Positions 12,684 through 18,792 of a stretch of DNA of 18,792 nucleotides are shown here, one piece after another (positions within the stretch are counted from its first letter, which is position 1; every line of letters starts with the position of its first letter). The translations under genes and the position numbers were made by a program. The stretch comes from DATMBL01 sp050735975. GTDB lineage: Bacteria > Desulfobacterota > Binatia > UBA9968. The stretch lies in NCBI GenBank assembly GCA_050735975.1, contig JBOHVS010000325.1, positions 1-18,792 of the forward strand, given 5' to 3'. A model generated the notes under the pieces. The model saw only the letters and a program-made list of their open reading frames with translations. It was not told the origin of the DNA and did no database searches.

Positions 12684-13682
12684 ATGCCTCAGTTCAGAAA
12701 AGATCCGGTCAGTAACCACTGGGTCATCATCGCCACCGATAGAGCAAGCCGTCCGCAAGACCCCGCGCGGGCCGTGAAACCCGATTCTGCCGGGCCGTGC
12801 CCGTTTTGCAGCGGCAACGAAGCAATGACGCCACCGGAGATTCTCGCTTACCGTGAAAATAACAGCCCTGCGAATCAGCCCGGCTGGAGTTTGCGGGTGG
12901 TTCCAAACAAGTTCCCCGCTCTCGTGCCTGAGGTCAACGAAGACCGACAAGTTCAGGGATTGTATGAGTCAATGAAGGCCCTGGGCGCCCATGAGGTCGT
13001 GGTCGAAATTCAAGAGCATGCTACGAACGTAACCGCGCTCAACCGGCAACAGTTCAGTGATCTCGCCCGGGCTTATCGGGATCGGATGATCAGTCTTGGC
13101 AGCGACGCACGATGGCGCCACGTCCTCATTTATAAAAACCAAGGCGCGGAGGCCGGCGCGACTCTCGAACATGTTCACTCACAGATCGTCGCGTTGCCTG
13201 TCGTTCCAAGGCGAGTCAGGGATGAATTATCGGGCGCTAAGGCTTTTTATGAACAGAAAAGCCGGTGCGTCTATTGCGAAATTATCAACGCCGAGAAGGT
13301 CGGTGGCAGTCGAATCGTAAGCGACAAGGAAAATTTTGTCGCCCTCTGCCCTTATGCGCCGCGCTTCCCTTTCGAAACCTGGATCTTGCCCAAGAGGCAT
13401 TCCCCTTATTTCGACCGCGCCTCCGAGCTGGAGTGCGCCGAGTTTGCGCTGATTTTACGAGAGACGCTCTTACGGCTCGATCGCCGCCTTCACCAGCCCC
13501 CGTTTAACTACGTGCTCCACTCAGGACCGTTGAACCACAATGCAGATTATTATCATTGGCATTTGGAGATCTTACCGAGATTGGCGGGCGTGGCCGGCTT
13601 CGAGTGGGGATCAGGATTTTTTATCAACACGGCAGCGCCGGAAGATACCGCGCGGGAATTGCGCAAGGCTTTGAGTTACTAA
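12684..13682 (+). CDS. galT: Galactose-1-phosphate uridylyltransferase
   Basis: This 332-residue HIT-superfamily enzyme exchanges UMP between UDP-glucose and galactose-1-phosphate (Leloir pathway). The nucleophile motif is EHVHSQ (162-167), with H163/H165/Q167 closely matching E. coli H164/H166/Q168. C39 and C42 (CPFC) are candidate zinc ligands, and FNYVLHSGP and YHWHLEILPR complete the second domain. Start ATG 12684 matches the family N-terminus (RKDPVSNHWVIIA), with no clear ribosome binding site; it lies 11 nt after rlmE. No other Leloir gene is nearby, so related nucleotidyltransfer on another sugar phosphate remains possible. The last codon and stop (TAC TAA) are formed by the left end of a MITE-like insertion; without it the protein would end one residue earlier, still at TAA. 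Confidence 0.9.
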   Translation: MPQFRKDPVSNHWVIIATDRASRPQDPARAVKPDSAGPCPFCSGNEAMTPPEILAYRENNSPANQPGWSLRVVPNKFPALVPEVNEDRQVQGLYESMKALGAHEVVVEIQEHATNVTALNRQQFSDLARAYRDRMISLGSDARWRHVLIYKNQGAEAGATLEHVHSQIVALPVVPRRVRDELSGAKAFYEQKSRCVYCEIINAEKVGGSRIVSDKENFVALCPYAPRFPFETWILPKRHSPYFDRASELECAEFALILRETLLRLDRRLHQPPFNYVLHSGPLNHNADYYHWHLEILPRLAGVAGFEWGSGFFINTAAPEDTARELRKALSY

Positions 13683-13907
13683 GGAGTTCATAAGGTTCTT
13701 GACAATTTGCGTTCCTCAAAACCACAGGGCAAGCCCTTCCAAGCGCGGGCAATAGGCCTGTGCCTTATCGGCCACCGCCCGTTCCACTCCAAGGGCGGTT
13801 ATTTCAACGGCCCGGGCCTGAACGCTTCTTTCACGTTCGTATGCCCGCGCTCTCCATGACTCGCCCCGTGGTTGTCGTATGTCTACTAAACAATGAACTC
13901 CTTAGTA
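13677..13907. mobile_element. MITE-like element, long copy, inserted at the galT stop codon
   Basis: Perfect 13-bp terminal inverted repeats CTAAGGAGTTCAT (13679-13691) and ATGAACTCCTTAG (13893-13905) are flanked by TA on both sides. Pairing continues imperfectly inward to about 28 nt. The element is 227 bp without the TA target, has no transposase, and contains an internal hairpin CCGCCC (13775-13780) / GGGCGG (13793-13798). Its ends match the short copy at 9990-10112; about 110 bp in the middle (about 13729-13842) is found only here. It lies between convergent galT and glmS. A short frame crossing its right half (from 13760) is open by chance as far as I can tell. Confidence 0.75.
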
Positions 13908-13916
13908 AATCTTTGG

Positions 13917-13943
13917 GTTCAATCCGCTCCAACCGTTCAGCTT
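13917..13943. repeat. Three 9-nt repeats of the GTTCAAnnn family
   Basis: GTTCAATCC, GCTCCAACC and GTTCAGCTT lie in register at 13917, 13926 and 13935, directly after the MITE-like element and 4 nt before the glmS stop codon. They match the arrays at 2299-2400 and 5702-5746 in period and core sequence. Confidence 0.5.
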
Positions 13944-13947
13944 CTTG

Positions 13948-15777
13948 CTATTCCACCGTGACGCTCTTGGCAAGATTGCGCGGTTGATCGACGTCCGTGC
14001 CCCGATGCACTGCGATGTGGTAGGCGAGCAGTTGCATCGGAATACTCATCACAACCGGGGTGAGAAAATGGGAGGCGGTCGGAACCGTCAGCACGCCGAA
14101 CGCGGAAATTTCCGCCGGAATCTTCTTTTCGTCGGTCAGTAGAATAACTTTTCCTCCGCGGGACTCCACCTCTTTAAGATTTCCCAGCGTCTTCTGAAAA
14201 TAACGGTCGCGCGGCAAGAGCACGACAACCGGCATCTTCTCGTCGATCAGCGCGATCGGGCCATGTTTCATTTCACCGGCAGGATAGCCCTCGGCGTGAA
14301 TGTAAGAAATCTCCTTGAGCTTCAAAGCCCCTTCGAGCGCAATCGGATAGTTGATTCCTCGACCGAGATAGAGAAAATCGGTGCTGTTCATGAGATCACG
14401 AGCCAAAGTCTCTACTTCCGGCTCCAGCTTGAGCGTTTCTTCGATCCAATGCGGAAGGTGCATCAGGTCCGCCAACAGCTTCTTTGCCTGCGCGCGGCTC
14501 AATTGGCCGTTACATCGTCCCAGCGCCACCGCCAACAGGTAGAGCGCCGTGAGTTGCGTTGTGAAAGCCTTGGTGCTGGCGACGCTAATTTCCGGTCCCG
14601 CGTGGGTGTAAAGAACGCCGTCGGACTTTCTCGCTATGGAGGAATCGACCACGTTGCAGACCGACAAAACCTTCGCCTTCTTTTGCCGCGCGATTTCCAC
14701 GGCGGCCAGCGTGTCTGCGGTCTCTCCGGACTGGCTCACCATAAGCAGAATCGACCGCGGATCCATCAGCGGGGTGCGATAGCGAAACTCCGATCCGTAA
14801 TCGACCTCCGTCGGTATCTTGGCGATCTCCTCGAGCATAAATTTTCCGACCAGACAGGCGTGCCAAGCCGTGCCGCAAGCAACGAGATGAATGCGCTTTA
14901 CTTGACGGATCTCTCGCGCCGCCAAACGAATGTTTTCCAGCGACACCTCACCGTCTTTCAGCGAGATACGGCCGCGAAACGTGTCGGCGACGGCTCTTGG
15001 CTGCTCATGAATCTCCTTGAGCATGAAGTGGCGGTAGCCCCCCTTTTGAGCTGCCACCGCGTCCCAGGTGATCTCTCGAAAAAGACGTTTGATCGTTGTC
15101 CCTTTGCCGTTGAAGAGGCGGAATGAACCGACCGAGACTTCACCGACCTCACCGTCCTCGAGAAAAGTCACCTTACGGGTATAGTCAAGCAACGCCGGAA
15201 TATCGGATGCGATAAAGGTTTCGCCTTCTCCCCAACCGATAACGATGGGAGTCGAGTTCTTCGCTACGATCAAACGCCTGGGGTCCTTTTGATTAAGAAA
15301 CAGCAAGGCATACGAACCGCGGATTTCCCTGAGGCTCTTGCGTACGGCTTCGAGGAAGTCCATGCCTTTGTCGAGCTTTTCCGCCACCAGATGGGCGACG
15401 ATCTCAGTGTCGGTTTCGGAAAAGAATTTAGTACCCCTTTTTATGAGCTGCTCCTTGAGTTCGAGGTAGTTTTCAATGATGCCGTTGTGCACCACGACCA
15501 CGTCGCGGGCGCGATGGGGATGCGCGTTGGTTTCTGAAGGCCGGCCGTGAGTAGCCCAGCGGGTATGCCCGATACCGATCGAGCCGAGCATCGGATCACG
15601 GTTGAGGACCGCTTCGAGATTGCTGAGCTTGCCTTCGCAGCGCCGAACCGCCACACGGCCATCATTCAAGATCGCAATGCCGGCCGAGTCGTACCCCCGA
15701 TATTCGAGCTTTCTCAAGCTTTCGAGGATCAATGGCGCTGCTTCCCGTTTGCCGATGTATCCTACGATGCCGCACAT
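13948..15777 (-). CDS. glmS: Glutamine-fructose-6-phosphate aminotransferase (isomerizing)
   Basis: This 609-residue enzyme makes glucosamine-6-phosphate from fructose-6-phosphate and glutamine, the first step to UDP-GlcNAc for peptidoglycan and LPS. The N-terminal glutaminase domain has the nucleophile C2 (MCGIVGYIG), HTRWATHG (71-78), HNGIIENY (97-104) and SETDTEIVAH (120-129). The two SIS sugar-isomerase domains include CGTAWHA (301-307) and SQSGETADT (348-356). The C-terminus LAKSVTVE is the conserved family end. Its ATG overlaps the glmU stop by one base (TAATG, 15775-15779), so translation is coupled. No glmS ribozyme can fit, since glmU coding sequence lies immediately upstream. Downstream, on the opposite strand, are the MITE-like element and galT. 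Confidence 0.97.
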   Translation of the reverse strand: MCGIVGYIGKREAAPLILESLRKLEYRGYDSAGIAILNDGRVAVRRCEGKLSNLEAVLNRDPMLGSIGIGHTRWATHGRPSETNAHPHRARDVVVVHNGIIENYLELKEQLIKRGTKFFSETDTEIVAHLVAEKLDKGMDFLEAVRKSLREIRGSYALLFLNQKDPRRLIVAKNSTPIVIGWGEGETFIASDIPALLDYTRKVTFLEDGEVGEVSVGSFRLFNGKGTTIKRLFREITWDAVAAQKGGYRHFMLKEIHEQPRAVADTFRGRISLKDGEVSLENIRLAAREIRQVKRIHLVACGTAWHACLVGKFMLEEIAKIPTEVDYGSEFRYRTPLMDPRSILLMVSQSGETADTLAAVEIARQKKAKVLSVCNVVDSSIARKSDGVLYTHAGPEISVASTKAFTTQLTALYLLAVALGRCNGQLSRAQAKKLLADLMHLPHWIEETLKLEPEVETLARDLMNSTDFLYLGRGINYPIALEGALKLKEISYIHAEGYPAGEMKHGPIALIDEKMPVVVLLPRDRYFQKTLGNLKEVESRGGKVILLTDEKKIPAEISAFGVLTVPTASHFLTPVVMSIPMQLLAYHIAVHRGTDVDQPRNLAKSVTVE

Positions 15778-17174
15778 TATTTCCGGGTTTCCTTCATTTT
15801 CTTGCGCTTCTGCTCGGTCCAGCCCTCCCGCACCCGCTCGTCCCTATCGTTATAGACGAGTGCTCCGGCGGGAACATCGTGGCGAATCGTCGTCGCTGTG
15901 GCAACGTAGACGTCGTCTCCCAGAGAGACGGGCGCAATCAAAGTCGAATCGCTGCCTACCTGAACGCGATCCCCGATGCTGGTCCGGTACTTTTTGAAGC
16001 CATCGTAGTTACAAGTAATCGTACCCGCGCCGATGTTCGTCTCGCGCCCGACGGTCACGTCGCCGAGATAGGTGAGATGATTCGCCTTTGTACCCTCGCC
16101 GATTTGCGCTTCTTTGGCCTCAACGAAATTTCCGATGTGAACGTTACGGCCCAATGAAGTGCCCGGGCGCAGGTGCGCGAATGGGCCGATGATCGCGCCG
16201 TTCTCGACGCGGCAGCCCGTCAGCACGACGGAAAATCGCAGATGAACTTCATCGCCGATGCCTGCATCGGTCGCATAGACGCTGCCGTCGATCCGGCATC
16301 GCTCGCCGATGACTGTTTTTCCAAGGAGATGGGCATTGGGGCCGATCACGGTGTCTCTGCCGATCGTAACGCCTTCGTCGATATAAGTGGTCTGCGGGTC
16401 TTTGAGGGTCACCCCCGCCAACATATGTCGCCGATTGATCTTTTCTTGAAGGCTTTTTTCCATGGCGGCGAGTTCCTCTCTGGTGTTTACGCCCTTAACC
16501 TCGCGGACGTCTTCGATCCGGGCCGTTTCCACTATCTGGCCTTGCTTGAGCCCGAGAGCGACGATATCCGGCAAATAATACTCGCCTTGCCGGTTCTGAT
16601 TATCGATTCCGGCCAAAGCATCGAAAAGAAACCGCGCGGAAGCGACGTAAACGCCCGCATTGATTTCGCGAATGCGCTTTTGCTCTTCCGAGGCATCCTT
16701 TTCTTCCATGATCTCCGTAATTGCGCCGGCCACTTCGCGCAGTACTCTGCCGTATCCGCTCGGATTATCCAAGAACGCGGTTGCCAACGTTAGAGAAGCT
16801 CCCCGCGCCAGGTGGCGCTCTACCAGCGATGCCAGCGTTGCTTCAGAGATCAGCGGGACATCGCCGCTGAGAATCAGCAGGTCTCCGGAAAAATCGTTGA
16901 AGCAGTGCTGCGCGCAGAGTACGGCGTGGCCGGTGCCAAGTTGCTGTTCCTGGCGGACCCAAGTGACGTCACCCTGCTGATAGGCGCCCTGCACCGCCTC
17001 AGCGCCGTGGCCGACAATAATCGCAACCTTGCTTGGCTTCAGGTGCCGCGCGGCTTCCAGGGCATGCAGAAACAGCGGTTTTCCGGCTAAAGGGTGAAGA
17101 ACTTTCGGCACACTGGATTTCATCCGGGTGCCCTGACCCGCGGCCAGCAAGATAACCCCTAAGTCCCGCCTCAT
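15777..17174 (-). CDS. glmU: Bifunctional UDP-GlcNAc pyrophosphorylase / glucosamine-1-phosphate N-acetyltransferase
   Basis: This 465-residue enzyme acetylates glucosamine-1-phosphate and then joins it to UTP, giving UDP-GlcNAc. The N-terminal uridyltransferase domain starts with ILLAAGQGTRM (8-18) followed by the PKVLHPLAGKP loop, and includes QLGTGHAV and LSGDVPLI. The C-terminal left-handed beta-helix acetyltransferase domain has hexapeptide repeats and the conserved stretches IGPFAHLRPGT, NHLTYLGD and NIGAGTITCNYDG. I chose ATG 17172-17174 since LAAGxGTRM follows at the usual distance; an upstream TTG at 17225 would add 17 unconserved residues. It is coupled to glmS by a one-base overlap and lies 57 nt after an MFS gene on the same strand. 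GlmM, the intermediate step, is not in the window. Confidence 0.96.
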   Translation of the reverse strand: MRRDLGVILLAAGQGTRMKSSVPKVLHPLAGKPLFLHALEAARHLKPSKVAIIVGHGAEAVQGAYQQGDVTWVRQEQQLGTGHAVLCAQHCFNDFSGDLLILSGDVPLISEATLASLVERHLARGASLTLATAFLDNPSGYGRVLREVAGAITEIMEEKDASEEQKRIREINAGVYVASARFLFDALAGIDNQNRQGEYYLPDIVALGLKQGQIVETARIEDVREVKGVNTREELAAMEKSLQEKINRRHMLAGVTLKDPQTTYIDEGVTIGRDTVIGPNAHLLGKTVIGERCRIDGSVYATDAGIGDEVHLRFSVVLTGCRVENGAIIGPFAHLRPGTSLGRNVHIGNFVEAKEAQIGEGTKANHLTYLGDVTVGRETNIGAGTITCNYDGFKKYRTSIGDRVQVGSDSTLIAPVSLGDDVYVATATTIRHDVPAGALVYNDRDERVREGWTEQKRKKMKETRK

Positions 17175-17231
17175 ATCGATTTCCCGACGTGGAACTTTCA
17201 AATTATAAACTAAGTACGCCGCCAAGCAAGG

Positions 17232-18428
17232 TCAGTTTTTGGCGCGGCTCGCCCTCCCTGAAATTAACCAGGTAAAGAGGCCGCAGGCGACAGCGCTCCC
17301 GGCCACGGCGGTGGGGACCGGGATAAATGCGGCCACGCTCCCGAGACCTACCGCACCGAGCGAACCGAAGCCTCGATCAAGAAAAAATAGACTCATCGCC
17401 CGGCCTAAAAGATATTCCGGACACTCCTCCTGAATGATCGCTCGCGCCAGCACCCGATAGCTCATCTGCATGGCGCCCACCACCGCAAGGAGAAGCAGCG
17501 ACAAGAGCATGAAACGAGAAATCGCGAACACAAAGATCGAAATCGCATAGATCATACTGGCTCCGAAAAGCAGTCGCCGCATCCCTCTGATCCGGCTATG
17601 GGTCGAGAGGAAAAAACTGATCAACACGGCTCCGACCCCGGGCGCCGAGACAAGAAAGCCGTACCCTGTCGGCCCGACCCGCAGCACTTCCTGGGCAAAA
17701 TAGGGCAAAAACTGAGAATAAGAGATGCCAAAAAAACCAGTCGTGTAGGTAGTTAATATCGTGCGAAACACCCGTTGATTCTCGCGCAAGTAGGATACTC
17801 CTTCAATGATGTCCTTAAGCCAGGCGCCTTTTGACACAGAGACTGATGATGCGGGTGGTCGCATTTGCAAAAGAGTTACCAACATCCAAACAATCGTGAG
17901 TGCCTGAATAACGAGGCACGGGCCGGCGCCGGCGACGGCGAGCAGCACGCCTCCAATGGATGGGCCGATAACTTTGGTCAGATTGTGTGTCGCCGAATGC
18001 AATGCCAGCGCGCTCATCACTCCCTCTTGCGGCACGAGAGAAACGACCAGCACCTGCTGCGCCGCCGTGCTGAACGAGCTGACGATAGCCATGAATATGA
18101 CCAGCACAATGATATGCCAGACTTGAATCCAGCCCGCGAAGATAAGGGCGGCAAATATCACTGTCTGGATCAGGTTCAGCACCCTGCTTGTGATGAGAAG
18201 TTTGTGCCGATCCATCCGGTCGGCAACCACGCCGCCGATCGGCCCAAAAATGAAGCGCGGGGCGAACTCAAAAAACCCGATCAGTCCCAGGTAGAAAGCC
18301 GATTGGGTTAACTCCCAAACCAGCCAGTTTTGCACGACCAGGTGAATGTATTCACCGGTTTCAGCGGGAAGATAGCCGATGGCGAAGAGGCGAAAATCGC
18401 GATAGCGGAGGGCGGGCGGAAGTCTCAC
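17232..18428 (-). CDS. Major facilitator superfamily transporter (MFS_3/EntS-like)
   Basis: This 398-residue integral membrane protein has about twelve hydrophobic segments. The MFS loop 2-3 motif A is GGVVADRMDRHKLL (about 65-78). N-terminal LRYRDFRLFAIGYLPAETGEYI and loop sequence SLVPQEGVMSALALHSATHNLTKVIGPSIGG resemble the MFS_3 group that includes the enterobactin exporter EntS and many uncharacterised efflux proteins. An exporter powered by proton motive force is inferred; substrate is unknown. Translation starts at GTG 18426-18428, preceded in frame by a TAA, so no longer version exists. It is followed after 57 nt by glmU and may be cotranscribed with glmU-glmS, though a functional link is not apparent. 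Confidence 0.9.
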   Translation of the reverse strand: MRLPPALRYRDFRLFAIGYLPAETGEYIHLVVQNWLVWELTQSAFYLGLIGFFEFAPRFIFGPIGGVVADRMDRHKLLITSRVLNLIQTVIFAALIFAGWIQVWHIIVLVIFMAIVSSFSTAAQQVLVVSLVPQEGVMSALALHSATHNLTKVIGPSIGGVLLAVAGAGPCLVIQALTIVWMLVTLLQMRPPASSVSVSKGAWLKDIIEGVSYLRENQRVFRTILTTYTTGFFGISYSQFLPYFAQEVLRVGPTGYGFLVSAPGVGAVLISFFLSTHSRIRGMRRLLFGASMIYAISIFVFAISRFMLLSLLLLAVVGAMQMSYRVLARAIIQEECPEYLLGRAMSLFFLDRGFGSLGAVGLGSVAAFIPVPTAVAGSAVACGLFTWLISGRASRAKN

Positions 18429-18716
18429 GTAATGCGATTAAATCCTCTCATCGTCTGTTCCGGCTTCGCCGTCGCGGTCCCCTTTATGGAGCGGGCTTGG
18501 ATCGTTAAGGAAACTATATAATATAATAGGATTCATTTTTATGTCCAATCCGTTCACCAAATGGCAAACAGAACTTGTCAACACCCGGAATTTCCTTTAC
18601 AAGGACAAGAGAATGGGCACAAACTAGGCCGGTTAAAGCAGTCCCGCAGAAGATTGTAGTCGACAACTTCCCGCCTCTTTTCATGCAGGCAGGAACCCAA
18701 AAAGGAGCTGGCACGC
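18429..18716. other. Divergent intergenic region with AT-rich promoter candidate
   Basis: This is a 288-bp gap between the MFS gene (-) and the small zinc-ribbon gene (+). It contains two overlapping TATAAT hexamers (18517-18527) within an AT-rich island. TTGGAT (18497-18502) is a poor -35 at 19 nt from the second hexamer, so this is a tentative promoter for the rightward gene. The rest (18541-18700) contains short open frames on both strands, none with a ribosome binding site or recognisable family, and I assign no gene there. Confidence 0.35.
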
Positions 18717-18792
18717 ATGAGCCGATCCGAATCGCCCAGGCAAGCCCAAGAAAGGGCGGAAAACTGGTGGGAATTCTGTCCCGTGTGCAGCT
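18717..18792 (+). CDS. Small zinc-ribbon-like protein, N-terminal part (truncated by window edge)
   Basis: ATG 18717 is preceded by AAGGAG (18702-18707) at 9 nt spacing, a strong start. The 25 visible residues are polar and helical (SRSESPRQAQERAENWWEF) and end in CPVC, the first half of a four-Cys zinc ribbon. I recall short bacterial proteins with an N-terminal W-W-E-F-C-P-x-C and a later C-P-R-C knuckle that fit this beginning, but the second half lies outside the window. Function is unknown. A different overlapping frame is also open to the edge but has no start signal. Confidence 0.55.
   Translation, partial: MSRSESPRQAQERAENWWEFCPVCS

Noticed and set aside
13760..13987. 75-residue open frame across the MITE right half and into glmS
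   Set aside because: It is made of repeat DNA plus the antisense of glmS. The same frame in the short MITE copy (SMTRPLIVVCLLANEL) is similar, but the differences show no clear synonymous bias and there is no start signal.
14263..15126. 287-residue open frame opposite glmS
   Set aside because: It is antisense shadow of glmS, which has full motif support; the translation is Arg/Gln/His-rich without domain features.
15778..15800. Possible glmS ribozyme upstream of glmS
   Set aside because: The glmU stop overlaps the glmS start, leaving no leader space.
18541..18627. 28-codon plus-strand open frame starting MSNPFTKWQ
   Set aside because: No Shine-Dalgarno and too short to judge; probably chance in the leader of the next gene.
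18514..18714. 66-residue minus-strand open frame in the gap before the zinc-ribbon gene
   Set aside because: No ribosome binding site and no recognisable motif; it overlaps the leader of a well-started gene on the other strand.
18550..18792. Plus-strand frame open to the right edge, overlapping the zinc-ribbon gene in another phase
   Set aside because: It has no start codon with a ribosome binding site and low-complexity, Lys/Gly-rich content; the frame at 18717 has both a strong start and a CPxC motif.

Overview
The window reads as ordinary chromosome of a Gram-negative bacterium with moderately high GC. It encodes an OmpA-type peptidoglycan-anchored envelope protein with a Sec signal peptide, a class 2 (quinone-linked) dihydroorotate dehydrogenase, and a GNAT/PlsC acyltransferase pair of ornithine-lipid type. 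CoxS/CoxM/CoxG molybdenum-hydroxylase parts, YqeC/MocA, NIPSNAP and TenA together suggest an uncultivated soil or sediment lineage (Desulfobacterota/Binatota-, Rokubacteria- or NC10-like). That placement is inference from gene content only. No phage, CRISPR, tRNA or rRNA is visible.

Layout from left to right: the tail of a polysaccharide deacetylase (+); a PTPS/QueD-family pterin enzyme (-); divergently, yqeC-mocA (+), accessory genes for molybdenum hydroxylases; pyrD (-); a decayed fragment of an ABC-transporter substrate-binding protein (-); a tandem NIPSNAP protein (-); divergently, a class III alcohol dehydrogenase (+); a TenA-family protein (-); divergently, coxS-coxM-coxG (+) with no coxL; an olsB/olsA-like acyltransferase operon (-); a crotonase-family enzyme (-); divergently, an OmpA-family protein with a good promoter, ribosome binding site and terminator (+); rlmE-galT (+); an MFS exporter-glmU-glmS run (-); and, at the right edge, the start of a small zinc-ribbon protein (+).

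Functional themes: (i) molybdenum hydroxylase subunits (CoxS, CoxM), a CoxG-type assembly protein and maturation factors (YqeC, MocA) lie within 7 kb, but the catalytic large subunit is not in the window; (ii) amino-sugar and UDP-sugar supply (GlmS, GlmU, GalT); (iii) membrane lipid acylation (OlsB/PlsC pair); (iv) housekeeping (PyrD, RlmE).

The most unusual signal is in the noncoding DNA. Two copies of a MITE-like element with 13-bp terminal inverted repeats flanked by TA lie at 9990-10112 and 13677-13907; one sits exactly on the galT stop codon. Every convergent (tail-to-tail) gap in the window carries a repeat: a CCACGAAG-type inverted repeat, arrays with 9-nt period of the form GTTCAAnnn, or the MITE. 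No wholly new multi-gene system is evident. The repeat-at-convergent-gap pattern and the coxSMG set without coxL are the best leads.
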